A DNA stretch of 24,896 nt from UBA6921 sp031363085 (GCA_031363085.1 JANLTU010000038.1:1-24896); one strand, 5' to 3'. Numbered from the stretch's first letter, positions 1 through 8,510 are shown. Numbers and translations are program-made. The notes: generated from the letters alone by a model not told the origin.

Positions 1-314
1 CCGGAACACACCACGTCATACAGCCCCAGCCGCCCGCTGAACAGCGCTTCCGTCAGCCATGCGATAAAGTCATGACCCACGCCTTCGCCGAAGTACGCCG
101 CCCAGTACAACGCGTGCAGCCAGAGGCGGTGGCGCATGGCCAGATCGCGCACGATGTTGTCAAGGAACGCGCGGTAGTTTTCACGGGTGCCTAATTTCTG
201 CGGGTGGTAACACCCACCCTGCGGCTCCGCCAGCAGGCTGTAGGCATGGCCGTTGTGGTACAGCAGGAGGTCGCGCTGGGGGGCGTCGTGATCGGTGCTG
301 CTAGTGCCGTCCAT
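1..314 (-). CDS. Unrecognised protein, N-terminal part (runs off left edge)
   Basis: An open frame on the minus strand begins at an ATG (complement of 312-314) and stays open for 104 codons to the window edge, so the C-terminus is missing. A GAG lies about nine bases upstream of the ATG and is a weak ribosome binding site; no stop forces this start, but it is the natural one. The N-terminus is polar, with no signal peptide or lipobox. The visible part is rich in aromatic residues and His (for example RHRLWLHALYWAAYFGEG), which suggests a soluble alpha-helical domain. It lies 49 bp downstream of the FG-GAP lipoprotein on the same strand and may be co-transcribed with it. I do not recognise the family and assign no function. 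Confidence 0.6.
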   Translation of the reverse strand, partial: MDGTSSTDHDAPQRDLLLYHNGHAYSLLAEPQGGCYHPQKLGTRENYRAFLDNIVRDLAMRHRLWLHALYWAAYFGEGVGHDFIAWLTEALFSGRLGLYDVVCS

Positions 315-363
315 GGCGAGGGTCTCGTTAAGGTGTGAGGGAGATTTTGCTTGAGGGTGCTCG

Positions 364-3087
364 CTAATACAAATACACGGCGCCCGCGTCAGCTTCAGGA
401 TTCGAATCATTCGGTGAGCGGTTGATGCCGGTGCTGATACTATCTTCGTCCCGCGCACCGACCGCGAGCGTGTTGCCATCGGCGCTCAGAGTGACCGAGC
501 AGCCGAAGCGGTCGTTGAATCCAGTATTCGACGCTTTCACATAAGCTTGCTGGGACCAAGTGATCGAGGTGCGGGAATAAACGTACACCGCGCCGGAGCC
601 GAATGCGACGTTACCCGTGGAAGCTTCGCTAAGCATACCGTAAGTCACGCCCTTGTTCGCGCTATCTTCGTCAAGCGCGCCAACCGCAAGCGTGTTGCCA
701 TCAGCGCTCAAGGCGACTGAGGTGCCGAAGCGGTCATAGGTCTCGGTGTTCGAAGCCTTCACGTAAGCCTGCTGTACCCAGGTGCTGCCGCTGTGGGTGT
801 ACACATACACTGCGCCCGCAGCAGGAGCCAACTTATTCGCTGGGCTATTGATGCCCGTGCTATCACTGACTTCTTGATCCGCCCCGACTGCGAGCGTGTT
901 GCTGTTGGCGCTCAGCGCGACCGACCAGCCAAAGCGATCATAAGCTCCAGGGTTTGATGCCTTCACGTAGGCCTGTTGGCCCCAGTTGACACCCCGGCGG
1001 GTATAAATGTACACCGCCCCTGCGCCTGCGGCGCAATTGACAGGGCGTGCAGCAGCACAATCATCCAACGGATTACCGCCGGCAGCAGCGCTGTTTTTGT
1101 TCCAGGCCCCAACCGCGAGTGTGTTGCCATCGGCGCTCAATGCAACTGATGCGCCGAAACGATCATTGGCCTGGGTGTTCGAAGCCTTTACATAGGCACG
1201 CTCGAACCAAATGTCGCCGCTACGGGTATAGACGTACACCGCACCCGCGACGGGAGCCAAGACATCCGGCACGCTGTTGATGCCCGTGCTACCACTGTCT
1301 TCTTGATCGGCCCCAACTGCGAGTGTGCCGCCGTCGGCGCTCAGCGCGACTGAGGTGCCGAAGCTGTCACTGGTCTGGGCGTTCGATGCCTTGACATAGG
1401 CACGCTGGGACCAAATGTCGCCGCTGCGGGTATAGACATACACCGCACCCGCAGCGGGGGCCAACACATTCGGCACGCTGTTGATGCCCGTGCTATTGCT
1501 GCTTTCTTGATTCGCTCCGACCGCAAGCATATTGCCATCGGCGCTCAGTGCAACTGCAATGCCGAAGTGATCATTAGCCTCGATATTCGATGCTTTCACG
1601 TAGGCTTGTTGAATCCAGATGCTACTGCTACGGGTGTAGACATAGACTGCTCCGGAGGCTCTGGCACAGTTGTTAGGGTTCACAGGAGCACAGCCATCAA
1701 ATGGATTAGCGGCCGAGGCACTGTCTTCACCTGGCGCCCCCACTGCAAGCGTGTTGCCGTCAGCGCTCAGGGCGACGGAACTGCCGAACTGGTCGAGCAC
1801 TCCGGTATTCGATGCCTTGAAATACCCGATGGTGCCGAGCATGACGTTCAACGCACTGATGCTCGCCGATGGCAGGCAGGTGCTGACATCACAGGCTTCC
1901 AACATGAATTGTGCTTGGGGCCAGTTGATCCGATGTACCGGGATATCCCAATCGTAGGTTATTGCTGTCAGGTTGCTACTGTCTTTCGAGACCGACAAAA
2001 ATTCCGCAACCCCATCCGGGCTGTAGAGCACGCGGTAATGGGTGGCACCATTAACGACCGCCCAGTTGAAATGTAGTCGTTTGAGACCGCTGCTCACCGC
2101 CAGTGCCACATTCGCAGCCGTGATCGTGACCGGATTGGACAGCACCGGCAGGCCGGGGCTGGCGCCTTTTCCCGCCAGCGGTGTGACTTCAGCGCGGAGG
2201 GTTTTGCCCGCGTCTGCCAGCGTCAGTGTGTATACCGAGTTGGTTGCGTTGGTGATGGCCACGCCATCGCGCAACCAGCGGAATTGGCTGCCCGCTTCCA
2301 CCTCGCTTTCCAGGTCGGTGTAAGTGTAACTGACGCTGAGTACCTCCCCGGCTTGGTTGATATTCTTCCCGGTCACCCGCACATTACTTGCCACCGGCGC
2401 CATGTTGACCACGTTCACTGCGGATGCAACGTAGACTGTGCCAACCATGTTTTTATTATCTTTGGGCGTGACGCGCACCGAGATCGCAGAACCGATATCA
2501 GAAGGGGTTACGGTATAGGCATAGCCGGTCGCTCCGTTGATCGGTTCATAGTTGCGCAGCCACTGATAAAGCGAGCCCTCATCACGATCTCCATCAACAT
2601 CGGAGAACGTGTATTTAACCGTGAGCACCTGTTTGATGTAAGCCTCACTTGCGGCTGCGGCAACACCCAGAATAGTCAAGCCCGCGATGGTCGGCGCGCT
2701 GTTCACAATCAGGATGCCCGAGGGCGACACCACCGCTTCACCCGGCGACTTGCCGCTGCCCGCTGCGGGTATGACACGGAATTTGAGCTCCTTGCCGGAG
2801 TCTTCAAGAGTGGCGGTGTAATTGTCTTGATTTGCCCCATCGATGAGCTCGCCGTCGCGCAGCCAAGCCATGAGTGTGCCGCTCTCGCCGTCATCGTCGG
2901 TGTCGAGATAGCGGTAACCGCCTTGCAAAGTAGTACCGACATGTGCGGGATGATCCGACGCGGACAGCGTGACGTCCTTCGCCAGCGGCACGGTGTTGCT
3001 GCCGACTTCGCGTGCTGCGCTGCTACATCCTGCCAAGGCCACCGATACGAGAATGACAAGAATGCTTACGCTGCGGAACAGATTCAT
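364..3087 (-). CDS. FG-GAP beta-propeller lipoprotein with Ig-like repeats (907 aa)
   Basis: A surface or periplasmic lipoprotein, probably adhesive or structural. Residues 1-21 form a lipoprotein signal ending in the lipobox LAGC. Three Ig-like repeats follow (about 38-128, 130-226 and 229-323), each with a core like WLRDGxxIxxA...YT...D.G. Next is an Fn3-like segment (about 324-413) and then seven FG-GAP repeats (about 414-907) with the core FGxSVALSADGNTLAVGA. The protein ends exactly on GAVYLY, the strand that opens each repeat unit, and the segment before the first repeat (IGYFKASN) matches the strands that would follow it, so the termini can complete one blade. Seven FG-GAP repeats are the integrin-alpha propeller count. 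The ATG at 3087 is preceded by AAGGAAG at good spacing. Ligand and partner are unknown. Long plus-strand frames over this gene are antisense shadows. Confidence 0.9.
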   Translation of the reverse strand: MNLFRSVSILVILVSVALAGCSSAAREVGSNTVPLAKDVTLSASDHPAHVGTTLQGGYRYLDTDDDGESGTLMAWLRDGELIDGANQDNYTATLEDSGKELKFRVIPAAGSGKSPGEAVVSPSGILIVNSAPTIAGLTILGVAAAASEAYIKQVLTVKYTFSDVDGDRDEGSLYQWLRNYEPINGATGYAYTVTPSDIGSAISVRVTPKDNKNMVGTVYVASAVNVVNMAPVASNVRVTGKNINQAGEVLSVSYTYTDLESEVEAGSQFRWLRDGVAITNATNSVYTLTLADAGKTLRAEVTPLAGKGASPGLPVLSNPVTITAANVALAVSSGLKRLHFNWAVVNGATHYRVLYSPDGVAEFLSVSKDSSNLTAITYDWDIPVHRINWPQAQFMLEACDVSTCLPSASISALNVMLGTIGYFKASNTGVLDQFGSSVALSADGNTLAVGAPGEDSASAANPFDGCAPVNPNNCARASGAVYVYTRSSSIWIQQAYVKASNIEANDHFGIAVALSADGNMLAVGANQESSNSTGINSVPNVLAPAAGAVYVYTRSGDIWSQRAYVKASNAQTSDSFGTSVALSADGGTLAVGADQEDSGSTGINSVPDVLAPVAGAVYVYTRSGDIWFERAYVKASNTQANDRFGASVALSADGNTLAVGAWNKNSAAAGGNPLDDCAAARPVNCAAGAGAVYIYTRRGVNWGQQAYVKASNPGAYDRFGWSVALSANSNTLAVGADQEVSDSTGINSPANKLAPAAGAVYVYTHSGSTWVQQAYVKASNTETYDRFGTSVALSADGNTLAVGALDEDSANKGVTYGMLSEASTGNVAFGSGAVYVYSRTSITWSQQAYVKASNTGFNDRFGCSVTLSADGNTLAVGARDEDSISTGINRSPNDSNPEADAGAVYLY
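437..1830 (-). repeat. Seven tandem FG-GAP coding repeats with two unit lengths
   Basis: The conserved core encoding NTLAVGA recurs on the plus-strand coordinates at about 470, 692, 896, 1121, 1325, 1529 and 1751. Successive intervals are about 222, 204, 225, 204, 204 and 222 bp, all multiples of three within counting accuracy. The short units carry a linker with STGIN and LAP; the long ones carry either a two-Cys linker (DGCAPVNPNNCA or DDCAAARPVNCA) or an unrelated one. The outer boundaries given here are approximate. Confidence 0.8.
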
Positions 3088-3290
3088 GGTCGCTTCCTTG
3101 CTTGGCTTCCGATGCGGCGCAAAGTTATGCTGCCGGAAGAATTTTATGTCTGAGTTGTTGGCGATTCTAGGCGTGGGTCGGTGGGGTGTCTAGGCGATAG
3201 TGTTTTCTGCACAACGCGTGTGCGCTGGATGGAGTGACTCAGGCGATGTGGAGCTGATTTCAGGGCCAACCAGCGCGCAAACTTTTCACT

Positions 3291-3349
3291 GGAGCGCGGC
3301 CATCCTGGCCGCTTTGTTCCGGTACTGGTGGGCTGGAAGCCGGCGCTCC
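3291..3349. repeat. Compact palindromic repeat element
   Basis: Outer 7-bp arms GGAGCGC (3291-3297) and GCGCTCC (3343-3349) enclose a 7-bp hairpin, GCGGCCA-TCC-TGGCCGC (3296-3312), and a second short one around GGCTGGAAGCC (3331-3341). Nested hairpins of this kind in intergenic DNA resemble REP-like or small MITE-like dispersed elements. It has no U-tract, so it is not a typical terminator. Whether other copies exist cannot be seen from this window. Confidence 0.55.
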
Positions 3350-3448
3350 CACCTCGGTATCCATTCTCATGGGCTCAACCGGCGGCGTTTAACATCGAAT
3401 TAATCTGCGACGCACAGCATAAATCCCCAGGCTGGTCGTGTGGCGGCG

Positions 3449-3478
3449 TTCGGTTCGGCGCCGTCATGTCGATATACT
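3449..3478 (+). promoter_or_regulatory. Possible sigma70-type promoter for beta-helix gene
   Basis: TATACT at 3473-3478 is a fair -10 match, and TTCGGT at 3449-3454 is a poor -35 at 18 bp spacing. It lies about 37 bp upstream of the GTG start at 3515. This rests on sequence match only and is weak. Confidence 0.25.
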
Positions 3479-3514
3479 GCGGTGGCTGAAATTACTGTTT
3501 AGGAGCGATCAAGC

Positions 3515-5218
3515 GTGCTGTTGCAGAACCGGAAATACCCTTGGAGTTTTTTGTTGCTGACACGACGGCTTGCCTTGCCGGGGTGTGTTGCTACGGCGAG
3601 CGCATTTTTTGCGCTGACGCTGGCGCCCGTGGTGTTGGCCGGCGCGATCATTTCCGCCGATCCCGGCAACTACCGGTCGTTGCTCGGCGGCTTGCAAGCG
3701 GGCGACACCTTACAACTGGCCAGCGGTATTTACGATAGTGGTCTTCCCATCATCAAGTTGAACGGCGACCCAGGCAATCCCATCATCATCACCGGCCCGA
3801 CCTCGGGCGCGCCGGCGGTGTTGCTCGGGGACATCCTTCATAACACCGTGCAGATTAACAATTCAAGTTACGTCACGGTGCGTTATTTAAAGCTGGATGG
3901 GCAGCAGCTTCCGTACGTTGATGCCGTCAACTGCGGTGGCGCATCGCACCACATCACCATTGAAAACCTGCTGATCGTGAATCACGGCGGCAGCAGTGGT
4001 CCGGACACCGATCACCAGTTGACGGTCGGCATCAACACCAAGGCAACGGCGTGGGATTGGGTGATCCGCCGCAATACTATTATTGGTGCGGGCACCGGCA
4101 TGTATCTTGGCGCGCCCAGCGGCGGCGAGCCGTTTGTGCGCGGGCTGATTGAATACAATCTGATCATCGACACGCTGGGCTATAACATCGAAATCAAACA
4201 TCAAAACACGCGCCCGCTAAATCTCGGTTTGCCGACCGGCGACAACAAGACCGTGATTCGCTACAACGTGTTCAGCAAGGCGAACAACGCGTCCGTCGGC
4301 GGCGCCTGGGCACGACCAAACTTGCTGGTTGGGCATTGGCCGCTGAGCGGCGACGGCAGCAACGATGTCTACGAAATTTACGGCAACTTTTTTTATCAAA
4401 ACCCGGCCGATGCGTTGTTCCAAGGCGAGGGCAACATTGCCATGTACGACAATTTGTTGGTCAACCGGTCAGGTAGCGCGATCAATATCCGGCCGCACAA
4501 CGACATGCCGCGCCGCATTAACGTGTTTCACAACACCATCGTCGCGACCGACACCGGCATCCGCGTGACCGGTGCAGACAGCACGGTGGCGCAGTGGGTC
4601 ACCGGCAACGCGGTATTTGCACCAACGCCGATTTCATCCAACAGCGGCGTGACGGTCAAAGACAATGTGACCGCTGCCTACAGCATTGCGGTTAACTATT
4701 TGGTTGATCCGCATGTTGTACTGGGGAGTCTTGACCTGTCACCTGTGGCCAACGTGCTGCGCGGTGTCGCAATCGACATGACAGTGCTGCAAGGTTTTGG
4801 CAATGCAAAGCTGGATTTCAACGGTGCTGCCCGCGACGGTGTGTTGCGTGGTGCGTATGGCAGCGATGTAAAAAATACCGGTTGGGTGCCGAAGCTTGAA
4901 CTCCGGCCTGAGGTGGTGGCGTCGAGCACGCCGACGCCGACACCAAAGCCAAGCCCGACGCCCAGTACGACGCCAACGCCAACAGCGAAACCGAGTCCAA
5001 CACCGACGCCAACACTAACACCGAGCCCGACACCCACGCCGAGCATGGCGCCGAGTCCGACACCCACGCCCGCACTTACACCGACGCCGAGCGCGGGTCC
5101 GACGCCCACTCCAACCTCAAAGGGCGGTGCCGTAGACGCACTCTTGCTGGCCTGCCTGTTGCTGCCGCTGGTGTTCGGAGCGTGGCGCCGCCACGTCGCA
5201 GCGACAGAATCGCTGTGA
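3515..5218 (+). CDS. Exported right-handed beta-helix protein with Pro/Thr stalk and GlyGly-CTERM-like anchor (567 aa)
   Basis: The start is GTG at 3515, with AGGAG at 3501-3505, nine bases upstream. An extended signal peptide (about 1-43) ends near VVLAGA. The body (about 45-468) has the parallel beta-helix pattern of chondroitinase B/alginate lyase-like proteins: GDTLQLASGIY, IIITGPTSGAP, then many N- and I-rich rungs such as HNTIVATDTGIRV. This fold occurs in polysaccharide lyases but also in non-enzymatic surface proteins, and I cannot place catalytic residues, so lyase activity is unproven. Residues about 469-535 are a low-complexity PTPTPSP stalk. The tail is Gly-Gly, a hydrophobic segment (about 540-557) and Arg-Arg, resembling GlyGly-CTERM sorting signals processed by rhombosortase. 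It lies 60 bp before the first GtrA gene and could be a substrate of the glycosylation genes (inference). Confidence 0.85.
   Translation: MLLQNRKYPWSFLLLTRRLALPGCVATASAFFALTLAPVVLAGAIISADPGNYRSLLGGLQAGDTLQLASGIYDSGLPIIKLNGDPGNPIIITGPTSGAPAVLLGDILHNTVQINNSSYVTVRYLKLDGQQLPYVDAVNCGGASHHITIENLLIVNHGGSSGPDTDHQLTVGINTKATAWDWVIRRNTIIGAGTGMYLGAPSGGEPFVRGLIEYNLIIDTLGYNIEIKHQNTRPLNLGLPTGDNKTVIRYNVFSKANNASVGGAWARPNLLVGHWPLSGDGSNDVYEIYGNFFYQNPADALFQGEGNIAMYDNLLVNRSGSAINIRPHNDMPRRINVFHNTIVATDTGIRVTGADSTVAQWVTGNAVFAPTPISSNSGVTVKDNVTAAYSIAVNYLVDPHVVLGSLDLSPVANVLRGVAIDMTVLQGFGNAKLDFNGAARDGVLRGAYGSDVKNTGWVPKLELRPEVVASSTPTPTPKPSPTPSTTPTPTAKPSPTPTPTLTPSPTPTPSMAPSPTPTPALTPTPSAGPTPTPTSKGGAVDALLLACLLLPLVFGAWRRHVAATESL
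4919..5120 (+). repeat. Pro/Thr-rich low-complexity coding repeat
   Basis: About 67 codons of degenerate short repeats (ccgacgcc/ccgagtcc units) encode PTPTP and PSPTP stretches. They form the stalk between the beta-helix domain and the C-terminal membrane anchor. Such tracts can expand or contract by slippage. The antisense glycine/valine-rich frame here is an artefact of this repeat. Confidence 0.8.
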
Positions 5219-5278
5219 CGCCGCTGCGCGGATCGGATACAGTGCGCGGCACGGATAGCGGCATGGAACAGTTACGGT

Positions 5279-5695
5279 TTGAATTCTCCCCCTGAATCGC
5301 GTCGTGCTGGGTATTGGCGCGCACTGTCTGCGCAGATGTTCAGCTTCGCCAGCGTCGGCGCGGCCTGGACGGCGGCGCATTATGCGCTGTTGATCCTCCT
5401 GGTCGAGAAGGCGGGCGTTGACGCGGTGTGGGCGTCGACCGCCAGCTTTATCGTCGGCGCGGTTGTCAACTATGGCTTGAATTACCGCTACACATTTCGC
5501 AGCACGCAACCGCACCGTGAAACCGCGTACAAATTTTTTGTCATCGCCTTTGCCGGCATGCTGCTGAACGGCGCGTTCATGCACGTCGCGATCAGCGCGT
5601 TAAACTGGCATTATTTGCCCAGCCAGATTGTGGCCACCGGTCTGGTTTTTCTATGGAATTTTTTTGCTAATCGCCTATGGACGTTTCGGGGGTAA
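5279..5695 (+). CDS. GtrA family membrane protein, copy 1
   Basis: A small polytopic protein of the GtrA family (known or proposed flippases for polyprenyl-phosphate-linked sugars, or accessory proteins to them). Four hydrophobic helices are visible, with the family landmarks NYxLNYRYTFRS in the middle and WNFFANRLWTFRG at the C-terminus. The TTG start at 5279 gives 138 aa; an in-frame ATG at 5336 would give 119 aa but has no Shine-Dalgarno sequence and would start directly inside helix 1, so the longer form is preferred with moderate confidence. The stop lies 3 bp before the next start, so GtrA1 and GtrB1 form a coupled pair. It is clearly paralogous to the GtrA at 8097-8492 (shared LLNG, HYL, QIVAT, WNF). 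Confidence 0.9.
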   Translation: MNSPPESRRAGYWRALSAQMFSFASVGAAWTAAHYALLILLVEKAGVDAVWASTASFIVGAVVNYGLNYRYTFRSTQPHRETAYKFFVIAFAGMLLNGAFMHVAISALNWHYLPSQIVATGLVFLWNFFANRLWTFRG

Positions 5696-5698
5696 CAC

Positions 5699-6646
5699 AT
5701 GTCAGCAGTCAGGTCGCCGGTTCGGCTTTCGGTCGTGGTACCGGCTTACAATGAGCAAGAGGTCTTGCCGGAATTTCACCGGCGTTTGTGCGGGGTGCTG
5801 GCGCAGCTCGAAGGCGGCTGCGAAATTGTTTACGTGAATGATGGCAGCCGCGATAACACGTTGGCGGTGCTGCATGAACTGCGGCGTGATGATGCGCGTG
5901 TGAGCATCGTCGATCTGAGTCGTAACTTCGGCAAAGAAATCGCCCTGACGGCGGGTTTGGATCACGCGCGTGGTGCGGCGGCGGTGGCCATCGACGCGGA
6001 TTTGCAAGATCCACCCGAGCTCATTCCAGAGCTAGTCAAGCAGTGGCACGAAGGCTATGACGTGGTGTACGCCAAGCGCACCGAGCGCGACGGTGAAACT
6101 TGGTTCAAGAAACTCACCGCTAAATTATTTTACCGGGTGATCAAGCGCGTCAGCCATGTCGCGATTCCTGAAGACAGCGGCGATTTTCGTTTGCTCAGCC
6201 GGCGCGCGCTGGACGCGCTCACGCAGTTGCGCGAGCAACATCGTTTTATGAAAGGGTTGTTCGCGTGGATCGGCTATCCGCAAAAAGCAGTGCTGTACCG
6301 GCGTGATGCGCGCTTCGCCGGCATCACCAAATGGAATTACTGGAAGTTATGGACGCTGGCGCTGGAGGGCATCACCTCGTTCACCACCGCGCCGCTGAAA
6401 ATCGCCACCTATGTCGGTGTGCTCGCGGCGTTGCTGGCGTTTCTGTTTGCGCTGTTCATCGTTTACAAAACGCTGGTGTACGGCGACCCGGTGCGTGGTT
6501 ATCCGTCGCTTACGGTGATCGTGTTGTTTCTGGGTGGCGTTCAGTTGGTGGCGCTGGGTGTGATCGGCGAATACCTCGGGCGCATGTTTACCGAAACTAA
6601 AAATCGGCCTCTGTATCTGGTGAAAGATATTTACCGCACCGAATAA
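5699..6646 (+). CDS. GtrB/DPM1-like polyprenyl-phosphate glycosyltransferase, copy 1
   Basis: A membrane-bound GT2 that would transfer a sugar from an NDP-sugar to polyprenyl phosphate on the cytoplasmic face. GT-A motifs are clear: VVPAYNEQ (13-20), VNDGSRDNT (46-54), DADLQD (99-104), FRLLSRRAL (163-171). Two C-terminal membrane helices (about 236-258 and 271-293) give the GtrB/ArnC-like topology, and the length (315 aa) is normal. The protein ends with the family-typical GEYLGRMFTETKNRP segment. It pairs with the GtrA immediately upstream. No GT-C gene follows directly; the next gene, 152 bp away, is a C-methyltransferase. The sugar cannot be read from the sequence. Confidence 0.93.
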   Translation: MSAVRSPVRLSVVVPAYNEQEVLPEFHRRLCGVLAQLEGGCEIVYVNDGSRDNTLAVLHELRRDDARVSIVDLSRNFGKEIALTAGLDHARGAAAVAIDADLQDPPELIPELVKQWHEGYDVVYAKRTERDGETWFKKLTAKLFYRVIKRVSHVAIPEDSGDFRLLSRRALDALTQLREQHRFMKGLFAWIGYPQKAVLYRRDARFAGITKWNYWKLWTLALEGITSFTTAPLKIATYVGVLAALLAFLFALFIVYKTLVYGDPVRGYPSLTVIVLFLGGVQLVALGVIGEYLGRMFTETKNRPLYLVKDIYRTE

Positions 6647-6798
6647 AACCTGCCCCAGCATCGCTGTCCAGTGCATGCTTGAGCAGTGGCGGGTGCATTA
6701 TTTACCTCGCATGAAGGTAGCGAGGGCGGAGTGCGTAAAGTTAAGATGCGCGCGGCCGAAAATGTACCAGCCGTAAAAAATTTCCAAGGGGAAGCTCG

Positions 6799-8070
6799 AT
6801 GACCACTGCATCCGCGCACTCCGTAACGGGTAAGGCACGCGCGTCGTCGTGTCGGTTTTGCAGCACGCCGTTACGCCACACGTTTGTCGATCTGGGCATG
6901 TCGCCGCTGTGCCAAACGCACATCGAGCAACATCAGCTCAACCACATGGAAGCGTTTTATCCCTTGCATGCCTACGTGTGCGAAAAATGCTTTCTGGTGC
7001 AGATCGAAGAATTCGTCGCGCCGGGGGACATATTCAGCGAATACGCCTATTTTTCCTCGTATTCCGACAGTTGGGTGCAGCATGCCAAGCACTACGCCGA
7101 TGCCATGCAGCAACGTTTCGGCCTTGCCAAAAATAGCTTGGTGATGGAGCTGGCCAGCAACGACGGCTATTTGTTACAGCATTTTGTAAACAGCGGCGTG
7201 CCCTGTCTTGGCATTGAGCCGGCGGCCAATGTGGCCAAGGTGGCGCTTGAGAAAGGCGTGCCGACCACGGTGAAATTTTTCGGCACGCAAACCGCACGCG
7301 AGATTGCCCACGAGCACGGCCGGCCGGATTTGCTGCTGGGCAATAACGTGCTGGCGCATGTGCCGGACCTCAACGACTTTGTCGCCGGCATGAAAATTTT
7401 GCTCAAGCCCGACGGCGTGATCACCCTTGAATTTCCGCACTTGTTACGCCTGATGGCCGAGAACCAGTTCGACACGATTTATCACGAACACTTTTCCTAT
7501 TTTTCGTTTTATGCCGTCGAAAAAGTTTTTGCGCATCACGGCCTCACCTTGTTTGATGTCGACGAGTTGTCGACGCACGGCGGCTCGATTCGCATTTATG
7601 GCCGCCATGCGGAAGACACCGGCAAACCCATCGCGGCGCGCGTCACGCAGATGCGGCAACGTGAAATCGACGCCGGTTTCACACGCCTGGAAACCTACGC
7701 AAGCTTTGCCGAACAAGTGAAAGAAACCAAGCGCAAAGTGCTGGAATTTTTGATCAAGGCCAAGCGCGATAAAAAAACCATCGCCGGTTACGGCGCGCCC
7801 GGCAAGGGCAATACGCTGCTGAACTATTGCGGAATTCGCAGAGATTTTATCGACTACACCGTGGACCGCAATCCGTACAAGCAGGGCAAATACACGCCGG
7901 GTACGCATATTCCGATTTTGTCGCCTGAGAAGATCAAGGAGACCAAGCCCGACTATTTGTTCATCCTGCCGTGGAACCTCAAGGCCGAGGTCATGCAACA
8001 AAACGCATTTATTCGTGAGTGGGGTGGAAAGTTCGTGGTGCCCATTCCCGAACTGAAGATTATTTCTTAA
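6799..8070 (+). CDS. Zinc-binding class I SAM-dependent sugar C-methyltransferase (423 aa)
   Basis: It resembles the NDP-hexose C-3 methyltransferases (TylC3/NovU/TcaB9 type) in all three parts. The N-terminal zinc domain has C18-x2-C21 and C61-x2-C64. The central Rossmann fold has SAM motif I ELASNDGYLL (117-126). The C-terminal domain carries AGYGAPGKGNTLLNY. The YHEH motif (228-231) matches the Tyr/Glu/His cluster implicated in C-3 deprotonation in TcaB9. These enzymes methylate C-3 of NDP-4-keto-6-deoxy sugars in the cytoplasm. AAGGGG at 6786-6791 precedes the ATG by seven bases. It lies between the two GtrAB pairs. Together with the CDP-glucose genes at 11167-13055 it predicts a CDP-linked branched deoxyhexose (inference). 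Substrate and regiochemistry are untested. Confidence 0.92.
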   Translation: MTTASAHSVTGKARASSCRFCSTPLRHTFVDLGMSPLCQTHIEQHQLNHMEAFYPLHAYVCEKCFLVQIEEFVAPGDIFSEYAYFSSYSDSWVQHAKHYADAMQQRFGLAKNSLVMELASNDGYLLQHFVNSGVPCLGIEPAANVAKVALEKGVPTTVKFFGTQTAREIAHEHGRPDLLLGNNVLAHVPDLNDFVAGMKILLKPDGVITLEFPHLLRLMAENQFDTIYHEHFSYFSFYAVEKVFAHHGLTLFDVDELSTHGGSIRIYGRHAEDTGKPIAARVTQMRQREIDAGFTRLETYASFAEQVKETKRKVLEFLIKAKRDKKTIAGYGAPGKGNTLLNYCGIRRDFIDYTVDRNPYKQGKYTPGTHIPILSPEKIKETKPDYLFILPWNLKAEVMQQNAFIREWGGKFVVPIPELKIIS

Positions 8071-8096
8071 CGCTTGAACATGGAAATAATCGTGCA

Positions 8097-8492
8097 ATGT
8101 TTTCTGCGGATATTAAAAAGAAGTTCATTTCATTTGTTTTTGTCGGCGGCTTCGCGACCGGGTTGCAATACGCCATTCTGGTCGCGGGTGTGCAACTGCT
8201 GAGCATGTCGCCCACCTGGGCATCGAGCCTGGGGTTTGCGATCAGCGCGATTTTTAACTACACACTGAATTATTACTTCACGTTTCGCAGCGCCAATAAG
8301 CACCTCCACGCGGCGTCGAAATTCGTGTTGATTTCAACCGCCGGCTTGTTACTCAACGGCGGCATCATGGAAGTCGGAATTGCACATTTGGGTTTGCATT
8401 ATTTACTGGTGCAAATCGTGGCAACGGTTATGGTGTTGTTCTGGAATTTCCTGGGTAACCATTGGTGGTCGTTTCGTGAACACGCACGCTGA
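8097..8492 (+). CDS. GtrA family membrane protein, copy 2
   Basis: A second GtrA-like four-helix protein (131 aa) of the proposed polyprenyl-sugar flippase/accessory family. Landmarks are FVFVGGFATGLQY in helix 1, NYTLNYYFTFRS between helices 2 and 3, and WNFLGNHWWSFREH at the end. The start is ATG 8097, with GGAA at 8082-8085. The open frame reaches back to 8019, but that would overlap the methyltransferase gene by 52 bp and add a non-hydrophobic, unconserved leader, so it is rejected. The gene lies 26 bp after the methyltransferase and 18 bp before GtrB2. It matches GtrA1 closely enough to suggest duplication of a GtrA-GtrB unit. Confidence 0.9.
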   Translation: MFSADIKKKFISFVFVGGFATGLQYAILVAGVQLLSMSPTWASSLGFAISAIFNYTLNYYFTFRSANKHLHAASKFVLISTAGLLLNGGIMEVGIAHLGLHYLLVQIVATVMVLFWNFLGNHWWSFREHAR

Positions 8493-8510
8493 TCGGTTGG
8501 AGAGGCAGCT

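Larger units (their letters stand above)
3088..3514. other. Divergent intergenic region, 427 bp
   Basis: This stretch separates the minus-strand FG-GAP lipoprotein gene from the plus-strand beta-helix gene and must hold promoters for both. Short open frames in it have no ribosome binding site or recognisable product and look spurious. The only clear structure is the palindromic repeat at 3291-3349. A TATACT hexamer at 3473-3478 is a possible -10 box for the beta-helix gene. Confidence 0.6.

Noticed and set aside
2284..3153. Plus-strand open frame of 289 codons (and another at 1507-2076) across the FG-GAP gene
   Set aside because: They are antisense to a gene with a clear lipoprotein signal and repeats, have no ribosome binding site, and encode no recognisable domain.
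3200..3403. Short plus-strand frame in the divergent intergenic region
   Set aside because: It crosses the palindromic element and has no ribosome binding site or recognisable product.
4696..5109. Minus-strand Gly/Val-repeat protein opposite the beta-helix stalk
   Set aside because: It is the reverse reading of the Pro/Thr low-complexity repeat and has no start context.
6705..6725. CCTCGC/GCGAGG 6-bp hairpin between GtrB1 and the methyltransferase
   Set aside because: The stem is short, there is no U-tract, and both genes are on the same strand, so it is too weak to call a terminator.
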